From: Blattamonas nauphoetae
Lineage: Eukaryota; Preaxostyla; Oxymonadida
Reading direction: 5' to 3'
Assembly (NCBI GenBank): GCA_033064195.1
Contig: JARBJD010000101.1
Span: 1 to 64,000, forward strand
Length of the DNA: 64,000 bases
Below, in pieces: positions 56,529 to 64,000 of the stretch; position 1 is the stretch's first letter; each line of letters begins with the position of its first letter. Both the position numbers and the translations under genes were made by a program. A model generated the notes under the pieces. It was not told the DNA's origin and did not search any database. It was given only the letters and a program-made list of their open reading frames with translations.

Positions 56529-59500
56529 AGATCTCTTCCATTCGACGCAATCTCAACTGTCGTCGCTTTGTATTGTGTGAGGAAGAGCAGCAGACTCACA
56601 GAGCGGTAGTTGGATTCGACAAGCTCGTTCAGATCTGTCCCCCAAAGATTTGTGATGTCGGCTGGATGTAACAGTTGAGGAGTGATCGACCACGATGATT
56701 CGACGATGAGAGATGTGAAGGTGTATCCTTCCACAAACACCCACTCACCAAGCCCAGTCGAAGAGCAGGCACAGTCTGAGAATGATGCCGAGATGATTAC
56801 ACCTGTCGAAGGAACAGTCGAGCTGCAGCTGATCCAAAGCGCCCCTCCGTCCTTCCCACTCGAACAGCCCGCAAAGCGACACGTGTTCAGCGAGAGCGAG
56901 CCTGACGTGATGGTCACTGCCAGTGCTCCTCCATTTCCAGCTGAACTTGAACACGAGGCGAAGGTTGTTGATTCAATCGAAAGTTTGTTGGTGTGTGTGG
57001 TGAGTGCTGCGGAGATCACACTTCCATGAGCGTTGGTCTTCACAATGTTCGAGAAAGTTGATCCAGTCACGATGAGGACACCTCCGCTTTGCTCAAACAG
57101 AGAATTTGACGTGAAAGTCGCTCCAGGAGTGAAAGTGATTGTTGGGCTGTTCAGAGTGGCTGAGCCCGACGAAATCGACAGCAGACAATTCTGGTGGGCC
57201 GAAGTGACAGGATTTCCAACAGAAACTGACGACTCAAGTGTCAGTGATCCTCCATTCACAACGAAGAGAGGGGTGGCCAGTGCTGAGTTGATGGAGAACT
57301 CGATTGACGAGATTGTCAGTGAACCTGCCACAATCGAGAGTGTCGTTGATCCTGACGCGGTCAGCGTGGGTGTGGGCAGACCTGTTCCCGAAAGTGTCAC
57401 AATCTTGTCTCCATCAAACGACAACGATTCCATCCCCATCGACGATCCAATCACAATGTGAGGGGATTCTGAACGCGTTCTCACTCGCTCCCATCCTTCC
57501 GACATCGTCGCACATCCAACTCCGAAGTGCCCGCAGTCGGCGATCGACGCTGATTGTTCACCCCCAACCAACACTTCATCCCCAATCTCCACCAGATACA
57601 CCAGAAGAGACGAGCTGATCTTGTTCTTCGTGTCTTCTCCCCAAAGTGCCGTCTCAAGAGATGGCGACAACGACCCTTTCCAATTCGCAATGTTGATCCA
57701 CGCGCCAAGATCCTTTCCAACCACAGACACTTCTGGCATTGAGTTCTCGTTTCTGACTGACATCATCGACGATTCCGAATGGCTGAAGGAAACTGAGAGC
57801 AGTATCAGAGAAGGTGGTTGTGATAGCGATGTTCCATCGAAAACCAATGCGTGGGCAGACGACGACGAGACACAATCCACAAACACCACGTTTGAAAGAG
57901 AGACAGACTTGGAGGATGTGCATCGGACCACAGAACCAGCTCCCGTGTTCGAGATCTCCGAAAATGTCATGCTAGACAGGTCGAGTTCAGTGTTGGTGAG
58001 ATCGAGCAGGCTTCCTCTTGAGAACGAAATGTCGGCGACAGTAAATCCAGTGGCTGTGATCCTTCCACCCTTTCCTTCGATCATTGACACGGTTCGCTGT
58101 TTTGGATTCACGATTCGAACGGCTGAAAGAGTCACTTGACCACTGCTCGACAGAATAGGGACAGACGCACCCGCTTGAATGGTCAGCTGAGAGAGTGATA
58201 ATCCACCACCAGCTGCGACTCGAACCAGTGCAGTTGCTGATCCTCCATCCTTCAAAACTGTTTGCGACGTCGACACTCCGCTCATGTCCAAAACACGTTC
58301 TCGCAAGTTGACATCTCTCTCCCCAAACTCTCCCGCTTCCAAAACGATCTTCCCTTCGAATGCGGATCCTGTTCGGGGAATGAGACCACCGAGCGAGCGG
58401 CACTTCGATGGAAGAAGCCAGCAGAATGCTTCTTCCTTACCATTCTTGCTATTCAGGCGTATCTCGCTCCCTTCCACCCACTTCCGCTGATTCTGCGAGT
58501 TGGCGTACACTGTCGGTTGGCTGGCTGTTGTCAGAGATGTGGAGGGAGTGTGGAAGACTGTACGTGGGTTAAAAGTCCCTTTGAACTTCGGATCCCACTG
58601 GTTATGAAACCAGAAGGTCGGTCCACCTGTCGAGCTCTCCCCTCTCTCGATGACGATGTCGGAGAATGTCGGAAGAGGATAGAGTGAGATGACGTTTCCA
58701 TTCGGAGCGTTTGGAAAGTATGTCCCCCAAACAGCATACACACTGATCATTCCGTCGCTGTAGTTCGCGTTTGAGATAATCCTGAATGAGTTCCATTTGA
58801 CAGGTCCATAGGTATATGAGATGGAAAAGGCTTTTTGGCTTCGTTGTCCAGACGATGTGGCTTGAACTGAGCTTAGCGAGAGTGCAGACCAGAGTCCACT
58901 GATTGAGATCATATCTACAATCGATGAGCGACAGTTGGACAGTTTCACATTTGTGATTGTTGCGTGGTTCAGAAATTGCAGGAGTAACCCGCCAGAGTGT
59001 CCACTCGCACTGCATCCTGTGATCTCGAGTCCTTTGATTGCCGCATCAACACAGTCAGATCGATTGTTCCACGAACCAGTGAAGAACCCTCCAGCGACAT
59101 ACGAAGAGGAGCAGTCGACGATCACACAACCATCCACGTTGAGTGTGCTTGTTTCTGTGAGGAAGTCGGTTGAATACGAAAAACCGCCTCCATGCGAACT
59201 GGTCGAAGTGGCACGACAGCCGACAAACTTGCAGTGGATGACTTCAAACTCGCCGTTTCCGATGAAACACAGACCTCCTCCACTTCCCGTTGTCGTGCAG
59301 CTGTTGAAGAGACAATCCTGAACCTTTGTCCCCGATATGAAAGACTGTCGTTGGGAGTCTGTGTATCCAGCCTCGTTGTGTGCGTGGTTGGATGAGACGG
59401 TCAGATTGGAAGCGAGGAAGTCGCCGTCGGCGTTGATGTCGCTGACGATGGTTCCGTAGAGACCGTTCGACACGAAAGAGAACGAGCTCCCGCAGACGAG

Positions 59501-60214
59501 GGTGGTCGGACGAACTGGGACTTCTTTGGACGGGGAGGTGATGCTGGAAGTTGAAAAGTTGTGGAAATGGCAGTTTGAGGCTGACATGGAGGAATAACTT
59601 CGTCCAAGAAGGGATGCGGAGTGTTCGATGAATGAACTCGAAAAAGTGCATCCATCCACACTCACAGTTCCACTCCCTCCAGGGCTCGTGATGAGTGGTG
59701 CATTGCGGGTGGTTGGAGGGCATTTGAATGTGGTCGACAGGATGTTTGCTGAGCCCCACACAAGAAGGGCTGTCTTGTCACAATCGACATGAATCTCGCA
59801 TTGGGAAGAGATGAATAGGGATGACTCATCCACAGAGGCAATATGGCAATTTCCACAAAAGGACACTGTCTGGCATGAAAGTGTTGTGTTCACCAGGATA
59901 AGGAGACAATCAAAATCAGATTCGGTGTGCTCAGAAAAGATTGTGGTTTCAACTCCATTTCCAATTCAGGTGAGAGATGCCCCAGAAAGTGTCAAGTTCA
60001 ACGCTGAATAAGGACGGCTGAGTGTGAATGCTTTTGATGAGCTTGGTCCTTCATTTTGGCGAGAATCTGAAATCAAGAGAACGACCAGATCATCTGGCAG
60101 GAGTAGGTGTGGACGGATACAGGCGATAATGAGGAGAACAAGTTGACGAATCATGGAGCAAAAAAAGATAATGGTTCGTTTGATTCCGTTGTTATGTTGT
60201 AGTTTAGCATTCAT

Positions 60215-60792
60215 CGTGCGTGGATGACATGAAGAACTGTTGTTCTTGAAAATTCAGATTTGGGTCTCTTTGTCAACTCAATCAGGAAGTCAGACTTTCC
60301 CTATGATCTCAATCTTCGTCTCAATCAAGTTAAATGGCAGGTTGAGGAATATCTGATGAATTGCGAGGACGAAGAATCGGTTTGCATTTTCGACTGTGAT
60401 CCCCACAACTTTACATCAGTAAATATTGAAGATTGAATCGATGCAGCTCTAGATGCACAAAAAGGAGGTAAAAGAGAGGATTGCGTGTGTTTTGGAGGTG
60501 CAGCGATGACAAGAATGCGAGCGAAGTGGTGAACGATTCAGAATCGTTCCAAGTCGATACACCGCAAGAATCACGCACCATCTCGTCATCACAGCTCATT
60601 TTCCAGCTGATACGTCTTTGTCTCCATTAACTTCGTGCAGATGAGTTGAATCTTTCGAATCCGCGCGGTTGCAATGGCTTCGTGGGAAGGAGAATCATGG
60701 AATTGTGTCAGAGTGACTAACCTTGGCCGATTGTTGGACATTCTATCCTCCTCAGAGAAGATTTCTTCAAAATTCAGTGGTGAGATAAAGAA
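60215..60792. other. Intergenic region upstream of K2
   Basis: No gene supported. The promoter of K2 should lie here; no distinct motif was recognised. Confidence 0.4.
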
Positions 60793-61398
60793 ATGAACAA
60801 TTATGGGAGTGTGTCACTGGTTCACCGGATTGACACGAAAACTGCTGAAGAGAAATGGAACGAAATGTTGATATCTTTTTCCGAATTTCCCCAAGTCAAA
60901 ATTTTCAACAAATCGATCCAACCGTATCTTTTTTCTACGAGTAAAATGCTTCCGACTCAACAACAATCGACAATTTCGAACACCTTACCAACTGGCCATA
61001 CCTCTGAAGGACTGGTTTGTGCATTCATGGTTGAGTTTTCATCATCCCACGGGACTACTTTTCAAGTGACATTCTCGTTCATTTTTTCATCCTTTCTCTT
61101 TCATTCTGTCTATTCTCAATGAACACCACACATCTTGCATATATTTTCTTTCAGATGGAGGAATTCAAAAGATGTAAAAGTGAGTTCAAGAATGGCGACG
61201 AAACTGTCCACTTCAAGATCGCTCATTCTGTGTTCAATATTCTCACATCTGGTCTGTTACATCATTCTTTTTTAGATTTTCTATTATTCGTGAACATCTT
61301 CTTCTGCTTTGGATTGTTCAAATTTCCTAAATTCTGACATTTCAGAATCGGCACAAATGAAGGAACGGAGTGAGATCGGGATTCGGAGTGGATTGTAG
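60793..61398 (+). CDS. Possible three-exon small gene, unknown
   Basis: Exon 1 60793-61065 (MNNYGSVSLVHRIDTKTAEE...), intron 61066-61154 (GTGACA...TTTCAG), exon 2 61155-61251 (MEEFKRCKSEFKNGDETVHF), intron 61252-61345 (GTCTGT...TTTCAG), exon 3 61346-61398 ending TAG. Phases agree and the sum is 423 nt (140 residues). The splice sites were chosen by eye and the donors are not strong. The protein is polar with no recognised domain. Confidence 0.35.
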
Positions 61399-61857
61399 GA
61401 GAGTTTTTCCGAACGACTTTCTTCGGATTGTCCATCCACACTTTCTGTCTGTCTCTCTTCTTCTCTCCATATGCTCCGACATCAAATTCTCTATTTTGTC
61501 TTCGTTGTTTGCTTTCAGACGATTCTGTCGAGTGTGATGGGAGTGATGGTGTCATCGGTATCAGAAGAACGACAGAGACTTCGAAGTGACTTGATTCCTT
61601 CTCTCCTTGACCTCGCATCAGTTTGTTACTCTCTTTCTTGATTTCTTTTCTTCTTTCTTTTTCTCATCATCTCGCGATTGCTTCGCTGCACAGCATGCAG
61701 ACAGTTCGTTGTCGACACCAGCCACACACTCGATTGGGTCTGATATCTCTCTCTTCTTCATTATTCTTTCATCTCTTCTCTTCGCCTTGTTCTCACTCCT
61801 GTTGATTCACTTTGTGTCTGAAGTCTTCTGTGTGGAGGAAGTCTTTCATCGAAGGAA

Positions 61858-63024
61858 TTGGATGGAGTGTTGAACTCAAACATTGTTGAGACGCTTTGCA
61901 CTCGACTTGAAAGCGAATCCAACGAAGTTGATGTTCTTCCAACACTCCATGTTTTGGACCGATTGTGCTCAGGATTGAAGAAAGTGATCAAATCTGAAGA
62001 GCCAAGGACAACTGGCAGAGACAGTGAAAAGAACGATGATTCTTTCTCACTGACCCGTCGCTGTGGATTCGCTCTTGCACTCATCGAGAAGGCAGTGCTT
62101 GTTGTGAAGAAGGCAGTTGAAGGACAACAAAACGAGGACAAGAAGACACTCCAAGTTCAGGACAAGATTGGCGGAATGCTCGTTCGACACTTCTCTTCGT
62201 CGATCCACTCATCTCAGAAGGAGATTGGAGAGATTGGGATAAACTTGGCAGCTGTTCGAAGGGAGATGGAAGCAGAACGAGAAACAGCAAGAAAAGCAGA
62301 AGAGGAGAGGCAGAGAGAGTTCTCGAGGAAGATGAGAGAAATGGAAGAGATGATGAGCATGAACGAAAAATGGATAGAAGAAGGCCGACAGAGAGAGGAA
62401 GAGAAGAAGAGAGAAGAGGAAAGGAAGAGAAAGGAAGAAGAAGAAGAACGACGAAGGAATGTGAAGGAAGGAGCAGCAGCAATCGAAGTGTTCGCACGAG
62501 ACAAGTTCACTGTTTCTGGAAATGTGTTCACCAAAACGGTCCAAGATTGCTCGTCCCTCTTCTCAATCATTTTCGGAGCAGTCGTTGTTCGAATCACATT
62601 TATTGTCAGACAAAGTTCGAGTCCCTACTTTCCGGTTGGTATCATCTCTCCAAACATGGTCGAACAAGCCATTCCATCCATTGGTAACTTCTCGAATCTC
62701 AAAGGGGCAGCAAGTTGGTGTATCTCTCCATCAGGTCGTTATGCGAGACAGAATTACAAAGGATCACACCCCAACTCAGCTTGTATAGCTGTGACTGATG
62801 GACAGCGAGTGGTGATCGAAGCAGATGGACGAGTCGGAAAGCGAACATTGAAGATGTCGCAAGATGGAGAGACTCAGCCAGCCTTCTTCTCGAACATTCC
62901 TGTCCCCTTCCGATTCGGTATTCTCTTGTACAACGTAGGAAATTCAGTTGAGATTGTATCGACGGAAGTCTTGAAAGAGACATCGATCATTGGAGGCAGT
63001 CTGGAGGTGGTAGTGGATGAATAG
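61858..63024 (+). CDS. Coiled-coil protein with C-terminal SPRY-like domain (5' exon unresolved)
   Basis: The main exon encodes a helical N-terminal region (DVLPTLHVLDRLCSGLKK), a long charged coiled coil (about residues 125-205, runs of E, K and R), and a ~150-residue beta-rich domain (from AIEVFARDKFTVSGNVFTKT to the end) that resembles SPRY/B30.2-like sandwiches common in metamonad proteins. It contains FGILLYNVGNSVEIV near the end, the usual closing strands. No in-frame ATG lies near the start: the frame is open back to about 61818 and must be spliced from an upstream exon, possibly the stretch SVSEERQRLRSDLIPSLLDL at about 61543-61618, although I could not find a donor-acceptor pair that keeps frame. 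Probably a cytoplasmic scaffold; partner unknown. Confidence 0.6.
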   Translation: MDGVLNSNIVETLCTRLESESNEVDVLPTLHVLDRLCSGLKKVIKSEEPRTTGRDSEKNDDSFSLTRRCGFALALIEKAVLVVKKAVEGQQNEDKKTLQVQDKIGGMLVRHFSSSIHSSQKEIGEIGINLAAVRREMEAERETARKAEEERQREFSRKMREMEEMMSMNEKWIEEGRQREEEKKREEERKRKEEEEERRRNVKEGAAAIEVFARDKFTVSGNVFTKTVQDCSSLFSIIFGAVVVRITFIVRQSSSPYFPVGIISPNMVEQAIPSIGNFSNLKGAASWCISPSGRYARQNYKGSHPNSACIAVTDGQRVVIEADGRVGKRTLKMSQDGETQPAFFSNIPVPFRFGILLYNVGNSVEIVSTEVLKETSIIGGSLEVVVDE

Positions 63025-63178
63025 TCATTTTTCACACTCCCATTCACTTCATTCTTCATCACTCGAAGTTTTTTCGTCAGATCGATCCTGTGATGGGTTG
63101 ATCTGTTTGAATTTATCTGTGGACGACCAGTTAATTAATTCACCAATCACGACTCAACCATCATAACAGAGTCTTATC

Positions 63179-63660
63179 GGCAAGGGTGGACTTTCTGGGC
63201 CAAAAAACTCTAAGTAGTGGCAAAAAAGTTGTGCTCGGCGGGAGTCGAACCCCGAGCACAACAGTCGACAGAGGGGTTGGCTACCGCTAGGCCAAACGCG
63301 CCGCACGTTCATATCCAAAAAATTGGTGTCTTGAAGGGAAAACGACCATAGATCGTCACTTCACGATACATCATGATTAATCGCAATGTTTTGATAAATT
63401 TTGTGAAAATACCAGTCATAATAGTGAAATGATTCAAGATAGCGAAAAGGTGAAGTGATATAGTTCGCCGATCGCCCACATCAAACATGATCGAATGAGC
63501 GTGACAGTCTCTGAGACGATCTTGACACTATTCTCACCATTTTGAAACGAATACCCGTTTTCAACTTTATATGCCACATTATTTCGAGAGAATAGCCTAG
63601 TTAAACAATAAAGTCACAACGCACCTCGATCACCTGTGGCCCAGAAAGTCCACTCGTGCC
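63179..63660. mobile_element. MITE with 8-bp target duplication carrying a tRNA-like sequence
   Basis: 482 bp with inverted ends GGCAAGGGTGGACTTTCTGG and GGCACGAGTGGACTTTCTGG (2 mismatches, match extends to ~24 bp), and a perfect target duplication GTCTTATC at 63171-63178 and 63661-63668. Superfamily unclear: the length of the duplication fits hAT or Merlin, and the GG start fits Merlin better. No coding capacity. Confidence 0.85.
63233..63306 (-). other. tRNA-like sequence 3, inside a MITE
   Basis: On the minus strand an A box-like TGGCCTAGCGGTAGCC (D stem TTGGC/GCCAA) and B box GGTTCGACTCC (63241-63251) are present. The expected acceptor stem does not pair; instead the 3' part forms its own hairpin (gtgctcgg...ccgagcac, 63231-63259). 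A GTC triplet sits near the anticodon position but the stem is poor, so no identity is assigned. Confidence 0.5.
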
Positions 63661-63884
63661 GTCTTATCTCACAAACTCGACCTATTTTTCTGGTTCTCGT
63701 TCCGGAAATGATTCAGGTTGTAGCAATTGCAAATCATGTTTTTCTCTCGCTTGTACAATTTCTAAAGAAAGGAGGCAGTTTGAATGACCACGGAATGACT
63801 CAGACAAGTCGACTCCTGACAAGATTCTTCCATGACTGAGCAAACATCTTCGTCCCACACTTAATCAATGAGAACTGAATTCTG

Positions 63885-64000
63885 ATGGATGAAATACCTT
63901 GCGAAGTGCTTGCAGAGGCGATTCTTTCTCTGGTTCCCACTTTATATCACACATTTACTCCGGATGGTTTATCGCTTGTGAAAAGAATCATCCAGAAATC
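63885..64000 (+). CDS. Start of an unknown gene, cut by the window end
   Basis: An open frame from ATG 63885 (MDEIPCEVLAEAILSLVPTL) running off the window after 38 codons, with an upstream in-frame stop. Hydrophobic spacing suggests helices, as in helical-repeat proteins. Too short to identify. Confidence 0.35.
   Translation, partial: MDEIPCEVLAEAILSLVPTLYHTFTPDGLSLVKRIIQK

Larger units (their letters stand above)
39549..60154 (-). pseudogene. Giant receptor-like beta-helix/pseudokinase gene (K2), split by five transposons
   Basis: Gene order on the minus strand: signal peptide (MIRQLVLLIIACIRPHLLLP, ATG at 60154), beta-helix-like repeats over most of the length (pieces at 59893-56538, 55504-54487, 45885-43971), a membrane span (WIIPLVVGVLALILILLIII, near 43210), and a kinase-like tail with a degenerate catalytic loop (LTKLNPHNVMV, no HRD), an APE-like WEAPEV, and a closing PSDRPSCDQIL helix, stop TAG at 39549-39551. 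Five DNA transposons sit inside: 39722-40241, 40316-42426, 43388-43970, 45886-54486 and 55505-56528. Removing each with one target duplication leaves 7,725 bp, 2,575 codons. All five joins stay in frame (for example TETFIT|LEMKESE, LLVINS|TSQLT, GEMDA|VNAARQ, VTDA|TLRET, NGRDLAGCGSS). One in-frame TGA at 59966-59968 also interrupts it. Relative of K1 without the Ig repeats. Confidence 0.85.

Noticed and set aside
25514-59968. Alternative genetic code (TAA or TGA read as sense), as in some oxymonads
   Set aside because: Clean genes in the window end at TAA, TAG and TGA at the expected places, and the internal repeat matching the K1 TAA has TCG, not a glutamine codon. Two isolated stops are better explained as mutations.

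Overview
The window looks like nuclear DNA of a protist, most likely an oxymonad-type metamonad (Preaxostyla, Blattamonas-like). This is inferred from the gene style: very large surface proteins that combine pectate-lyase-like beta-helix repeats, Ig-like repeats, one membrane span and a kinase-like tail; helical-repeat proteins; SPRY-like coiled-coil proteins; few, short introns; and a heavy load of Polintons and DNA transposons. No rRNA, CRISPR or bacterial operon features are seen.

Layout. 1-13.4 kb: the right part of a Polinton/Maverick (PolB, integrase, packaging ATPase, small virion-like proteins, two capsid-like paralogues), AT-rich, with a common AT-rich motif before its genes and three ~260-290 bp repeats at its right end. 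It is treated as a fossil with roughly five to seven breaks; its left end lies outside the window. 13.4-18.6 kb: repeats, two tRNA-like sequences and a hAT transposase C-terminal half. 18.8-31.4 kb: a decayed Ig-repeat gene (+), a Polinton scrap, and a large receptor-like pseudokinase gene (K1, -) with a Tc1/mariner transposon 17 bp upstream of its ATG. 31.6-39.4 kb: two tandem copies of a helical-repeat gene (H1, H2, both -), one internally deleted.

39.5-60.2 kb is the centrepiece. One receptor-like pseudokinase gene (K2, -) is split by five separate DNA transposons (three hAT-like with 8-bp target duplications, two Mutator-like with 9-bp ones). One of these contains a nested Mutator-like element, which itself contains a nested Tc1-like element. 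That makes seven elements, up to four levels deep. Subtracting the five insertions and one copy of each target duplication leaves 7,725 bp, exactly 2,575 codons, and the frame is kept at all five junctions; only one in-frame TGA near the N terminus remains. At least one of the Mutator-like elements carries a piece of a related host gene (Pack-MULE-like).

60.2-64.0 kb: a possible three-exon small gene, a coiled-coil/SPRY-like gene, a 482-bp MITE with an 8-bp target duplication and a tRNA-like insert, and the start of another gene at the window edge.
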